A stretch of DNA of 64,000 nucleotides from Arthrobacter sp. 9V. Lineage in GTDB: Bacteria > Actinomycetota > Actinomycetes > Actinomycetales > Micrococcaceae. Shown here piece after piece: positions 8,046 through 15,508 of the stretch (within the stretch, counting starts at the first letter, position 1; every line of letters begins with the position of its first letter). The stretch covers positions 4,044,838-4,108,837 of the forward strand of contig NZ_LR732912.1 in NCBI RefSeq assembly GCF_902506065.1. The letters are read 5' to 3'. A program made the translations under genes and the position numbers. A model generated the notes under the pieces. That model did no database searches. It was not told the origin of the DNA and saw only the letters and a program-made list of their open reading frames with translations.

Positions 8046-9065
8046 ATGGCGACGCAACCCATGGCAACAGGCCGGCCTGCCACTATTCACGACATCGCTG
8101 CCCTCTGTGGCGTTGCAGCGTCAACTGTGTCCAGGGCCCTTGCCAACCCGGAGCGCGTCAATATCCGCACCCGGGAGCGGATCCAAGCCGCCGCCGTCGA
8201 GCTCAATTACACGCCCAACTCCCAGGCCAAGGCGCTCAGTTCCGGCCGGACCGGCGCCGTGGGCGTCCTGGTTCCGGACATCACCAACCCGTTCTACTTT
8301 GACCTCATCAGGGGAACGCAGCTTCAGCTCAAAGCAGCCGGGTACACCCAGCTGCTGGTTGATACGGAGGAATCGGACGAGGTGGAGGCCAGCACACTGG
8401 AGCAGCTGCGCAAAAGTGCCGACGGCGTGATTGTGGCAGCTTCCCGCCTCAATGATGAGGCACTTGCCGCTGCGGCGGCCCGGATGCCCATGGTCACCGT
8501 CAACCGAGACGTTGACGGCGTGCCCGCAGTTCTGATCGACACCCCCTCAGCCATGCCGCAGGCCTTGGACCACCTGATTTCACTGGGCCATACCTCGGTT
8601 GCCTACGTAGCCGGACCGGCCGTTTCACAATCCAGTGCCCGGCGCTGGATTGCCCTCTCAGAAGCCGCCGAGGAGCGCGGAGTGGATGTCCGCAGGCTCG
8701 GACCGTTTGCCCCCAAAACCCAGTCCGGTGCAGCTGCAGCAGATGCCGCCGTGCACAGCGGGGTCACAGCCTGCATTGTGTTCAATGACCTCATCGCCAT
8801 CGGCATGCTGCAGCGGCTCCGCGAACGTGGCCTTCGGGTTCCGGAGGATATGAGCATTGTGGGCTGTGACGACATCTTCGGGGCGGACTTCTGCAACCCA
8901 CCACTGACCACCATGAGCTCTCCCATTGAGCAGGCTGGACGCGTGGCCGTGTCCATGTTGCTGGCCCAGCTGAATCCCCTGGCCGGCGGCGGGAACCGCA
9001 ACCGCTCCGTCATGCCCACCCACCTTACTGTCCGCGGTTCCACAGGTTCGGCCCCTGCCCATTAG
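8046..9065 (+). CDS. LacI family transcriptional regulator
   Basis: This 339-residue regulator has an N-terminal helix-turn-helix (TIHDIAALCGVAASTVSRAL, about residues 11-30), a hinge region (YTPNSQAKAL) and a periplasmic-binding-like effector domain (GVLVPDITNPFYFDLIRG; CIVFNDLIAIGML; GCDDIFGADFCNPPLTT). It is the likely repressor for the importer operon and the epimerase-dehydrogenase pair, because the same 18-bp palindrome precedes both. Two in-frame start sites exist. ATG 8046 and ATG 8019 each end an identical 14-bp GAGGAACGCCCATG stretch, so the protein may be made in two lengths differing by nine residues. I chose 8046 because it places the helix-turn-helix at the usual distance from the N-terminus. 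Confidence 0.92.
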   Translation: MATQPMATGRPATIHDIAALCGVAASTVSRALANPERVNIRTRERIQAAAVELNYTPNSQAKALSSGRTGAVGVLVPDITNPFYFDLIRGTQLQLKAAGYTQLLVDTEESDEVEASTLEQLRKSADGVIVAASRLNDEALAAAAARMPMVTVNRDVDGVPAVLIDTPSAMPQALDHLISLGHTSVAYVAGPAVSQSSARRWIALSEAAEERGVDVRRLGPFAPKTQSGAAAADAAVHSGVTACIVFNDLIAIGMLQRLRERGLRVPEDMSIVGCDDIFGADFCNPPLTTMSSPIEQAGRVAVSMLLAQLNPLAGGGNRNRSVMPTHLTVRGSTGSAPAH

Positions 9066-9132
9066 CCGACTTTTGGGCGGGAAGTGTGCAATATGGTTGA
9101 GCCTCCGCAACCATGCTGACTAGTGTTGGAGC

Positions 9133-9954
9133 ATGCGCGAACTCCAGGCCAAGATCATTGAAGAAATGGGCGTCCAGCCCCGGATCGATCCTGCGGAGGA
9201 GATCCGCAAACGGGTCGCCTTCCTGAAGGACTACGTCAAAGCGACAGGTACCAAGGGCTTTGTCCTGGGAATTTCCGGCGGGCTCGATTCCACCCTTGCC
9301 GGGCGGCTTGCCCAGCTCGCCGTGGAAGAGCTTACGTCGGAGGGCGTGGACGCGAACTTCGTGGCCGTGCGACTCCCCTACGGCGTCCAACACGACGAGG
9401 ACGACGCTCAGGCAGCCCTGGATTTCATCAAGGCCAAGACCGAGTGGACGTTCAATATCTCCCCTGCCGTTGATGGTTTTGAGGACGAGTTCCAGAAGAC
9501 CACCGGCGCCGAAATCTCCGATTTCCACAAGGGCAACACCAAGGCCCGCGCCCGCATGATCGCCCAGTACGCCCTCGCCGGTGAACACAATTACCTGGTG
9601 GTCGGTACCGATCATGGCGCCGAGTCCGTCACTGGCTTCTTCACCAAGTACGGCGACGGCGGTGCGGATATCCTTCCGCTGTTCGGCTTGAACAAGCGCC
9701 AAAACCGCGCAATCCTGGCCGAGCTGGGCGCCCCCGCCCGCCTCTGGCAGAAGGTTCCTACCGCTGACCTCCTGGACGACAAGCCCGGCCGCACCGACGA
9801 GGACGAGCTCGGCATTACGTACGACCAAATTGACGATTACCTTGAGGGCCGCGACGTCACCGACGGTGTTGCCGAACTGATCGAGCAGAAGTACCTCCGT
9901 ACGCGCCACAAGCGCACCGTTCCGGTAAGCATCTTCGACACGTGGTGGAAATAG
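9133..9954 (+). CDS. nadE: NH3-dependent NAD+ synthetase
   Basis: This 273-residue enzyme converts deamido-NAD+, ATP and ammonia to NAD+, the last step of NAD biosynthesis. The PP-loop SGGLDST is at residues 48-54. Other family stretches are AVRLPYGVQHDEDDAQ, GNTKARARMIAQYALAG, VVGTDHGAESVTGFFTKYGDGG and the C-terminal KRTVPVSIFDTWWK. The length matches the short ammonia-dependent class that lacks a glutaminase domain. ATG 9133 has GGAG about seven bases upstream. It is monocistronic and followed by a long hairpin at 9991-10040. It appears to be unrelated housekeeping beside the sugar locus. Confidence 0.96.
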   Translation: MRELQAKIIEEMGVQPRIDPAEEIRKRVAFLKDYVKATGTKGFVLGISGGLDSTLAGRLAQLAVEELTSEGVDANFVAVRLPYGVQHDEDDAQAALDFIKAKTEWTFNISPAVDGFEDEFQKTTGAEISDFHKGNTKARARMIAQYALAGEHNYLVVGTDHGAESVTGFFTKYGDGGADILPLFGLNKRQNRAILAELGAPARLWQKVPTADLLDDKPGRTDEDELGITYDQIDDYLEGRDVTDGVAELIEQKYLRTRHKRTVPVSIFDTWWK

Positions 9955-9990
9955 CCGCATCGCTTTAGAGCAACTCACGACTCAAAGATT

Positions 9991-10040
9991 CACGACGGCG
10001 GGTGCCGGCTTCCCCACGGAAGCTGCCACCCGCCGTCGTG
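9991..10040 (+). terminator. Terminator hairpin after nadE
   Basis: Arms 9991-10013 and 10018-10040 form a 23-bp stem with two mismatches around a 4-base CCAC loop. The outer 14 bp (CACGACGGCGGGTG) are perfectly paired. Only a short CTTTAAG follows, so it is a GC-rich actinobacterial-type hairpin without a long T-tract. Confidence 0.8.
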
Positions 10041-10054
10041 CTTTAAGAAACCTC

Positions 10055-10092
10055 TTGACGTGACGATAGTTACCGATATATCGTGAACTATC
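10055..10092 (+). promoter_or_regulatory. PadR promoter with 28-bp palindrome
   Basis: A -35-like TTGACG (10055-10060) is followed by a long palindrome at 10065-10092. GATAGTT and AACTATC form the arms around a perfect CGATATATCG core at 10074-10083. The core includes a TATATC that could serve as the -10 (16 bp spacing). A repressor on this site would block the promoter, so autoregulation by the PadR protein is likely. Confidence 0.65.
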
Positions 10093-10138
10093 GCCGATAC
10101 TTCTTCGGTGAACATACAACCGAAAGGACGATGCTGCT

Positions 10139-10789
10139 ATGAAAGGCATCAACGAAAACAACAACTCATTCCCCGAGCACGATCATGGACATCCCGAACA
10201 CGGGCACGGCCGAGGCCGCTTCAACCGAGGCAAGGGCCGGCGCGGACCGGGTGGCCACGGCGGAGGCGGTTTCGGTCCGGGCTTCGGTCCCGGAGGTTTT
10301 GGCCCCGGCTTCGGACCCGGCTTTGGACCAAGGGGCTTCGGCCCTGGCGGATCACGCAGGGCCAACCGCGGCGACGTCCGCGCAGCGATTCTCTCGCTCC
10401 TGGCCGAGGCTCCGTCCAACGGCTACGGCCTGATCAAGACCATTGCCGAGAAGACCTCCGGCGCATGGCGTCCAAGCCCCGGCTCGGTCTACCCCACCTT
10501 GCAGCAACTGGTGGACGAAGAACTGATCGTCGCGGTCGGCGAGGGTCGCCGCACCGAGTTCACTCTTACCGACGACGGGAAGGCCTACGTCGCCGAGCAC
10601 GAGGAAGAGCTCGCCAACGCCTGGAATACCGAGGCCGATGGAACCGGCGCAGCCTTCCACCAAAGCGTCGGGAAGCTCATGGGAGTCATCCACCAGTTCC
10701 GCGGTGCCGCTACCGACGAACAACGCCAAGCCGCCATCGAAAAGCTGGATGAAACCCGCCGGGCGCTCTACCTGATCCTGGCTGACTAA
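10139..10789 (+). CDS. PadR family transcriptional regulator with Gly-rich N-terminus
   Basis: This 216-residue protein has an unusual N-terminal segment (about residues 15-75). It is rich in His, Arg, Gly, Phe and Pro, with repeated GFGPG units, and the PadR winged helix comes only afterwards. The winged helix spans about residues 79-150 (GDVRAAILSLLAEAPSNGYGLIKTIAEKTSGAWRPSPGSVYPTLQQLVDEEL), followed by a C-terminal helix for dimerisation. PadR proteins repress exporter or stress genes in response to small molecules. No obvious target gene is adjacent. ATG 10139 has AAAGGA about 11 bases upstream. An ATG CTG CTA TGA mini-ORF at 10131-10142 overlaps the start and might influence translation. 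Confidence 0.88.
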   Translation: MKGINENNNSFPEHDHGHPEHGHGRGRFNRGKGRRGPGGHGGGGFGPGFGPGGFGPGFGPGFGPRGFGPGGSRRANRGDVRAAILSLLAEAPSNGYGLIKTIAEKTSGAWRPSPGSVYPTLQQLVDEELIVAVGEGRRTEFTLTDDGKAYVAEHEEELANAWNTEADGTGAAFHQSVGKLMGVIHQFRGAATDEQRQAAIEKLDETRRALYLILAD

Positions 10790-10805
10790 TGCCTACTGAA
10801 ATCCC

Positions 10806-10836
10806 TTGACCTTGACGTAACGTCAACCTCTACTGT
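10806..10836 (+). promoter_or_regulatory. MerR-type promoter with 19-bp spacer
   Basis: TTGACC (10806-10811) and TACTGT (10831-10836) are separated by 19 bp. The spacer contains the perfect palindrome TTGACGTAACGTCAA at 10812-10826. An overlong spacer with a central dyad is the classic architecture for MerR activators, here directly before a MerR-family gene. Confidence 0.75.
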
Positions 10837-10864
10837 CGAAGAACAAGCACAGGACGGAGGACGG

Positions 10865-11623
10865 ATGGACTGGTCAATTCAGGAGATCGCCAAGATTGCA
10901 GGGACTACCAGCCGCACGCTGCGTCACTACGACGACATCGGGCTGCTGAAACCAAGCCGGACCGGCCATAACGGCTACCGCTACTATGACGGTCCGGCCC
11001 TGGTTCAGCTCCAGCGGATCCTCCTGCTCCGCGAACTGGGACTTGGCTTACCGGCCATTTCCGAAGTTCTTGACCGCGAGACGGACACCGTCAAAGCGCT
11101 CAGCAGCCATCTGGAATGGCTCGCCAAGGAGCAGGAGAGGCTGACCCGGCAGATCGCCTCCGTTCGGCAAACCATCGACACTATGAAAGGGAATGGAAAG
11201 TACATGGCACAGAACATGTTTGACGGCTTCGACCACACTCAGTACAAGGACGAGGTGGAGGAGCGCTGGGGCAAGGATGCCTACGCCGCCAGTGATTCCT
11301 GGTGGCGGGGAATGAGCGCCGACGAGATGCAGCAGTGGAAGGGCCGCGTGCAGAAGCTGGGCGCGGACTGGATCTCAGCTTCTCAATCCGGAATTTCACC
11401 GGAAAGCGCTGAAGCGCAGGACCTTGCTCGGCGCCACGTCGAGTGGCTCCGTGGGATCCCTGGAACCCCGACGACGGCACCTGGCGGAGACATCAAGGGG
11501 TACGTCATAGGACTCGGCGAAATGTACGTTGCAGATCCGCGTTTTGCCGCCAATTACGGCGGAGAATCAGGGGCCACCTTCGTCAGGGATGCCCTGCGGG
11601 TTTACGCGGAAAAAAACCTGTAG
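10865..11623 (+). CDS. MerR family regulator with TipAS effector domain
   Basis: This 252-residue protein has an N-terminal MerR winged helix (MDWSIQEIAKIAGTTSRTLRHYDDIGLL; GYRYYDGPALVQLQRILLLRELGLGL), a coiled-coil linker around residues 75-105, and a C-terminal TipAS domain (about 118-250; WGKDAYAASDSWWRGMSADEMQQW). TipA-type regulators bind thiopeptides and other drugs and activate their own promoter by untwisting a 19-bp spacer. The upstream element at 10806-10836 has that layout. GGAGG lies at 10856-10860 before ATG 10865. No resistance gene is adjacent, so the main target is probably itself and distant genes. Confidence 0.92.
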   Translation: MDWSIQEIAKIAGTTSRTLRHYDDIGLLKPSRTGHNGYRYYDGPALVQLQRILLLRELGLGLPAISEVLDRETDTVKALSSHLEWLAKEQERLTRQIASVRQTIDTMKGNGKYMAQNMFDGFDHTQYKDEVEERWGKDAYAASDSWWRGMSADEMQQWKGRVQKLGADWISASQSGISPESAEAQDLARRHVEWLRGIPGTPTTAPGGDIKGYVIGLGEMYVADPRFAANYGGESGATFVRDALRVYAEKNL

Positions 11624-11667
11624 ACGCTCAGGATGCGCTGATCAGGGTTTCACAATAGTCTGGCCGA

Positions 11668-12255
11668 ATGGGTACTAGCACCGCAAAGTCCGGCGAACAG
11701 GTTGACAGGCAGAAACGCATTCTCGACGCGGCTTTGGAACTGCTGTCCCGCCACGGCATTTCGGGTATCAACATGCGTGCCGTGGCGCGTGAAGCCGGCG
11801 TCGCTCTTGGGCTTGTGAACTACTACTACGAAGACAAGCCGAGTCTGATCCGCGCGGTGCTCCACCAGATTGAAGAGCACGACCTCCTGCTGGTGGAGCC
11901 AAAAGCTACCTCAACCCCGGACGAGCAACTCCGGGAATCACTTCGACGCGTTGCGGACCCCGGGCTCCTGACCACACCGTACCTTTCTCTCCGCCTCCAC
12001 TTGTGGGCCCTCGCCCAGGCGGATGAAGAGTTCGCGCAAATCAACGCCGCAGCCTTCGAGAGATACCTCCAAGGGCTTGCGGCGTTGATCGGCAATGCCG
12101 TTCCCGGGCTGTCACCTGAGGAATGCCGGGATCGGGCGGCCGACGTCGTGGTGGTGCAGAACGGCATGTGGCTCACCACGCTGTTGGGCATAGACAAGGC
12201 GGCAATCGAGCGAGGTATTGCCCGCACGGAAGAGATCGCTTTCGCCCCTAACTGA
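11668..12255 (+). CDS. TetR family regulator, BetI-like
   Basis: This 195-residue regulator has an N-terminal TetR helix-turn-helix (KRILDAALELLSRHGISGINMRAVAREAGVALGLVNYYYEDKPSLIRAV, about residues 14-60) and an all-helical ligand domain with GMWLTTLLGIDKAAIERG near the end. The GLVNYYYEDK stretch and C-terminal region resemble BetI-type regulators of choline and betaine genes. The choline oxidase cluster starts about 7 kb to the right, and its promoter carries TetR-style palindromes (19196-19243), so a link is possible but unproven. The gene's stop codon is followed in the same frame by a gene remnant (12256-12420). Confidence 0.88.
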   Translation: MGTSTAKSGEQVDRQKRILDAALELLSRHGISGINMRAVAREAGVALGLVNYYYEDKPSLIRAVLHQIEEHDLLLVEPKATSTPDEQLRESLRRVADPGLLTTPYLSLRLHLWALAQADEEFAQINAAAFERYLQGLAALIGNAVPGLSPEECRDRAADVVVVQNGMWLTTLLGIDKAAIERGIARTEEIAFAPN

Positions 12256-12420
12256 GCCCCCCGTGGCCAGAAGTCCATCACCAAGTGCTGGGCTACATCA
12301 AGCAGCGCTTGGTTGCCGCCTACTACGACCCCACCGGCCTGACCGCCAATGACAAGGACCTCGGCGGCGGAGCCTCCTCCCTGCCGGCGTTGCCTGTAGG
12401 TACCCGCGTGTTCGGCTAAC
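12256..12420 (+). pseudogene. Remnant 3' end of an unidentified gene
   Basis: From the TetR stop onward the same frame stays open for 54 codons and ends at TAA 12418-12420. It reads as ordinary protein (PEVHHQVLGYIKQRLVAAYY, then DPTGLTANDKDLGGG and PVGTRVFG) with GC-rich third positions. It has no start codon or ribosome binding site, and a strong terminator hairpin follows 22 bp later. The simplest reading is that most of a gene was deleted, leaving its last 54 codons and terminator beside the TetR gene. I do not recognise the family. Read-through of the TetR stop is a less likely alternative. Confidence 0.5.
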
Positions 12421-12441
12421 GCCACTCAACTGCAAAAAGAA

Positions 12442-12475
12442 GCCGACGACGGCGGCAGCGCCCGCCGTCGTCGGC
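12442..12475 (+). terminator. Terminator hairpin
   Basis: GCCGACGACGGCGG (12442-12455) and CCGCCGTCGTCGGC (12462-12475) form a perfect 14-bp stem around CAGCGC. It directly follows the gene remnant ending at 12420. Confidence 0.85.
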
Positions 12476-12570
12476 CTCCTGCCGTGGCGCGATCGCCAGC
12501 ATCCCTGGCGAAACTGACTCCCCAGAGTGACATTGATTGTTGGCTGGCAGCCGTTCGATGCCGCGCAGTT

Positions 12571-12599
12571 GTCCGTAAGCGGATCCTTTAGCGGACGCT
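12571..12599 (+). repeat. GGATCC-centred repeat, copy A
   Basis: GTCCGTAAGC, GGATCC, then TTTAGCGGACGCT. The outer GTCCG/CGGAC pair and the central GGATCC are palindromic. It matches the copy at 15987-16015 in 23 of 29 positions and that at 15454-15482 in 22 of 29. The TAA stop of the DUF2306-like gene (12588-12590, complement) lies inside it, so the repeat supplies that protein's last codons. Confidence 0.65.
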
Positions 12600-13076
12600 G
12601 AGAGGCCTTTGCGCTTCGCGAATCTGGGCAAGGCCTAGAATCGTCAGGGCTGCTGTGCCCAGCAGAACCAGAATTAGCAGCCCCAGCAAGGGGAGCTCAT
12701 GGATGGCGAGCTGGGGGATGCGACGCGAGGGCACTGCTAGCACACCCACAAAGGCTCCCATCAGACCGAGGTAGCTACCGGTCATTAAGCTGCGGTGGGC
12801 ACGGATGTTCCCTTTTCGGACAGCCCACAGTCCTGCCGTCAGTGTGCAGAACGTCAGAACCGAGAGTGCATGGAGCCAATTGAACCCGCCGTCTATTGTT
12901 CGGATTCCGAACGAGGTCAGCACCACGATGTACATGGAAGCAACCCAGATTCGGCCTACAGCCTTATGGAGGCCGCCGCCTTTGGTCCGTCGCAGCAGGT
13001 TAACGGCTCCAAATATGAGTGCATAGCTGGCGGCTATAGCGTGCACAGAGATCAGGACGGTCCAAGAGGAAGGCAT
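12588..13076 (-). CDS. DUF2306-like membrane protein
   Basis: This 162-residue protein has four or five hydrophobic helices. Its pattern (VHAIAASYALIFGAVNL; LHKAVGRIWVASMYIVV; LHALSVLTFCTLTAGLWAVRKGNIRAHRSLMTGSYLGLMGAF) resembles the DUF2306 family, in which conserved histidines sit near the membrane faces (LHKAVGR, AHRSLM). No function is established for the family. The stop codon falls inside repeat copy A, and an inverted copy (13183-13211) lies upstream of the start, so the gene is bracketed by repeats. The start at 13076 has no strong ribosome binding site and is uncertain. Confidence 0.75.
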   Translation of the reverse strand: MPSSWTVLISVHAIAASYALIFGAVNLLRRTKGGGLHKAVGRIWVASMYIVVLTSFGIRTIDGGFNWLHALSVLTFCTLTAGLWAVRKGNIRAHRSLMTGSYLGLMGAFVGVLAVPSRRIPQLAIHELPLLGLLILVLLGTAALTILGLAQIREAQRPLSVR

Positions 13077-13182
13077 ACACCGGAGCGTATCGGACCCTGA
13101 ATTCCCGAGCCTCTTTCTTTACGGCCTGTGCCGTTGCTCCGGAACTTCGGGCGCAGGCCCACTAATTGTGACAGCTGGTCGA

Positions 13183-13211
13183 TGCGTCCGGTGAGGGATC
13201 CCTTTGGGGCA
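13183..13211 (-). repeat. GGATCC-centred repeat, copy C (inverted)
   Basis: Read on the minus strand this is TGCCCCAAAG, GGATCC, then CTCACCGGACGCA. It matches copy A in 19 of 29 positions, with the CGGACGC edge and GGATCC core conserved. It lies upstream of the DUF2306-like gene, in the opposite orientation to copy A. Confidence 0.5.
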
Positions 13212-13235
13212 TAGGAAATAGGGCACACTGCTCTC

Positions 13236-13463
13236 ATGGCAACTCAGTACTACCGGAGGTCGTGGAACGAGTCCCGAGGAGACCAGTATTCCTCTTGGGG
13301 TCCCGCCACTTATTACTTCGAAGTCGGTGATGACGGCCGGCCGAGCCGCCAGATGGAGGTTTACGATTCTGGCCCGACTCTTCGTTACAACCCTGTTTCC
13401 CGTGAGTTCACCAAATCTGAAGGTCGGAGTGCACGAAACCCAAGTGTCAATGCCCCGAAATAA
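13236..13463 (+). CDS. Small conserved hypothetical protein
   Basis: This 75-residue protein contains ESRGDQYSSWGPATYYFEVG, then DDGRPSRQMEVYDSGPTLRYN. I recognise this as a motif recurring in small actinobacterial proteins of unknown function (an ESRGDxxxxWGxxxYYFEVxxDGxxxRQxEVYxxGxxLRY pattern). Here the usual C-terminal extension looks replaced by a short SEGRSARNPSVNAPK tail. The start at 13236 has only a weak upstream AGGAAA. It sits between repeat copy C and the 475-residue unknown protein. Such proteins are sometimes near toxin or immunity genes, but nothing here proves a role. Confidence 0.65.
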   Translation: MATQYYRRSWNESRGDQYSSWGPATYYFEVGDDGRPSRQMEVYDSGPTLRYNPVSREFTKSEGRSARNPSVNAPK

Positions 13464-13577
13464 GGGCTGGGGTACCTGCGGTTTAGGTCTGCATGACTGC
13501 GGGTGTCCAGATTGCGTGCGAGGCTGGTCCATAAGGCCGTCAGTCGGTAGAGCAATAGTCGAAGTAGGAACTCACTC

Positions 13578-15005
13578 ATGTCACCTCGTCAAAGTCCGGC
13601 CGAGAAACTTTTTGCCCAGCTGCTCCTTGGTGGTGCATGGGCGCCAGTGACAGGCACGATCAACTTCGTGAACCTTCCTCTAAATGAGGCCGCCGAGGAA
13701 TGGCGTATCTGGAGCCAGGTGCGGCCCACGGAGGGCACTGCATCTGTTGGCGTTACTGAGCATTCAGGAACGCTGCCGGAGTTGTTGGACAAGCTTCTTC
13801 CCCTCAGCGACTGGCCAAGAAGGAGGATCTTGATTGAGACCGAGAATAAGGATTGGACCGCGGTGTTCGCAAATTGTAAACGCGACCCCAATCTTGAAGT
13901 TGCTCTCAAAAATCACTTCTCGGAAGTCAGAGGGGTTACGACCGTGAAGGTTGAGGATGAGCCGCGGAGCATCAAGCGCATTCCCAATGCACGTTCGCGT
14001 GGCCTATGGGGTTCCAGAGGGCTCACTGTTTACGACAAGGACGGGCTGCGACGCTGGCTAAGCCTTCGAAACTTTGAGCCCTGGCGGTTCGATCAGAACG
14101 GCGAACCGTACCCATTCGAGGATCTTGATCGTTACAACGCGCGGAAGACACCTGACCGATTCACGCACGACATGCTTGTTGAATACTGCCTCCAACTTGG
14201 CCTTCGGCCCTTCGATGAATCCTTCTATGCGCCGAACGGCCGGGGCATCGTTGTTGAGGAGATAGCGGAGGATTACGACGAGAGGGACAAATACACGCTC
14301 GCTGAGGCTCGGGCGGGATATGAAGACCTCAGTCGCCCCATAGTTGAAGAGCCCATCGACGGTAATGCCCTCTACGCTGCTGGCCCCGCTAATGGCGTGC
14401 ATGGCGAAATCTTTCCACGAACGGGTTCGGGTTATGAGTCTTACCGAAAACCGTCTCCCTGGAATGAAGAGCTTGATGCTTTTGAAGTGATCCTTGCAAA
14501 ATACAGTTCCCACCCTGTTCGAGCCACCCTGAGCGAGGGGCTTGCGGAACGAGGAGTGCTTGCCTTCCCCGCGTTCACACTCGTCGGGGATCCGCTGCTG
14601 GATGTCCACATGTCATCTGTTCTCCTGGAAGCACCCGCCGAGATCCGCGAATACACAGCCGCATACATGAGTCTTCAGTTCGAAGAATCCAACAACCGCT
14701 GGCTGCACGAATCGTTCAGACCCAGTAGAAGCCAAATGGCAACGATCAGAGACCTCTACAAGGAGCACGGCCTCTACCCGTTTGATACAGGTTCGGAGCA
14801 GGTCTACAGGACCTTGGCTATCGACAAGGTTGTCCGCGAGAAGACGGATCTCCGGATAACCGAAGCATTCCACGCCTGGGACAAATCGACTAAGCCCCCG
14901 GCCCAGGACGGACAACTCACCGCTGACTCCCACGGCTATTCAGTCTCCTGGAAGGCCAGGCGAATGATCCAGCTAAACGAAGACGCCATCTGGGCATGCA
15001 GATGA
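13578..15005 (+). CDS. Hypothetical protein, 475 residues, accessory region
   Basis: I do not recognise this 475-residue protein. It has no signal peptide or membrane segment, so it is probably cytoplasmic. An N-terminal part (about residues 1-115; FVNLPLNEAAEEWRIWSQVR, then DWPRRRILIETENKDWTAVFAN) looks like a compact alpha/beta domain that could contact a ligand or a surface. The middle (about 130-290) is rich in Arg, Asp and Glu, and the C-terminal part (about 290-475) includes LHESFRPSRSQMATIRDLY. GC content and codon choice are less extreme than in neighbouring metabolic genes, which suggests horizontal origin. It follows the small protein at 13236-13463 with a 114-bp gap. A toxin or immunity role is speculation. 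Confidence 0.75.
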   Translation: MSPRQSPAEKLFAQLLLGGAWAPVTGTINFVNLPLNEAAEEWRIWSQVRPTEGTASVGVTEHSGTLPELLDKLLPLSDWPRRRILIETENKDWTAVFANCKRDPNLEVALKNHFSEVRGVTTVKVEDEPRSIKRIPNARSRGLWGSRGLTVYDKDGLRRWLSLRNFEPWRFDQNGEPYPFEDLDRYNARKTPDRFTHDMLVEYCLQLGLRPFDESFYAPNGRGIVVEEIAEDYDERDKYTLAEARAGYEDLSRPIVEEPIDGNALYAAGPANGVHGEIFPRTGSGYESYRKPSPWNEELDAFEVILAKYSSHPVRATLSEGLAERGVLAFPAFTLVGDPLLDVHMSSVLLEAPAEIREYTAAYMSLQFEESNNRWLHESFRPSRSQMATIRDLYKEHGLYPFDTGSEQVYRTLAIDKVVREKTDLRITEAFHAWDKSTKPPAQDGQLTADSHGYSVSWKARRMIQLNEDAIWACR

Positions 15006-15072
15006 AATCGCGCGGTGACCTGCCAGCAGTCTGGCGGATCGGCTCGCTGGGTCATGCCTTACGGAGGTCTTT

Positions 15073-15345
15073 ATGGCTGAGTACGGAGGAATAGCGGCAG
15101 GCTCCTGCGATGCTGAGACCAAACATGTCACAGAGACGCCGGATGTCGCCTCCGTTGGTGTGCAGTGGTTCCTCGCTGCGGGCCTCGTCGACGAAATCAC
15201 CATCTCAACCGCGCCAGTTCTTCTTGGCCGAGGAAGTCGGCTCTTCGGTGACCTGGACCGAGACGTCTTGCTCACCCTGCGAGGCCACCACTCAACTCAG
15301 GACGACGGACTCGTGCGAGCAACCTATGCTGTGCAACTTAGATGA
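15073..15345 (+). pseudogene. C-terminal fragment of dihydrofolate reductase family (RibD-C) protein
   Basis: The 90-codon frame matches only the C-terminal third of RibD-C/dihydrofolate-reductase-like proteins. WFLAAGLVDEITISTAPVLL followed by GRGSRLFGDL is the family's conserved end, where the chain returns to the strand before the last helix. The cofactor-binding N-terminal two thirds are missing, and the upstream sequence shows no continuation in any frame. The part before it (CDAETKHVTETPDVASVGV) is partly recognisable but degenerate. It is probably a non-functional remnant. An upstream AGG and ATG could still allow expression of a short peptide. Confidence 0.65.
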
Positions 15346-15453
15346 TGCCCTGCTTCTAAAACATTTTGGGCTGGATCCTCCAAGCCAGTCAGGACGCTGT
15401 CGTCCTGCCCCGGTTCCGTCGACTCCCTTGCAAAAGGAGCTGGATCGTGACGT

Positions 15454-15482
15454 GCCCGTTAAGGGATCCTTTACCGGGCGTT
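15454..15482 (+). repeat. GGATCC-centred repeat, copy B
   Basis: GCCCGTTAAG, GGATCC, then TTTACCGGGCGTT. This is the best palindrome of the family: the two 10-bp arms pair at 8 of 10 positions. It lies 27 bp downstream of the RidA-like gene's stop. With copy D it brackets that gene in direct orientation. Confidence 0.65.
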
Positions 15483-15508
15483 TGGGCCGTTGCAGTCCCG
15501 GCTCTCGT

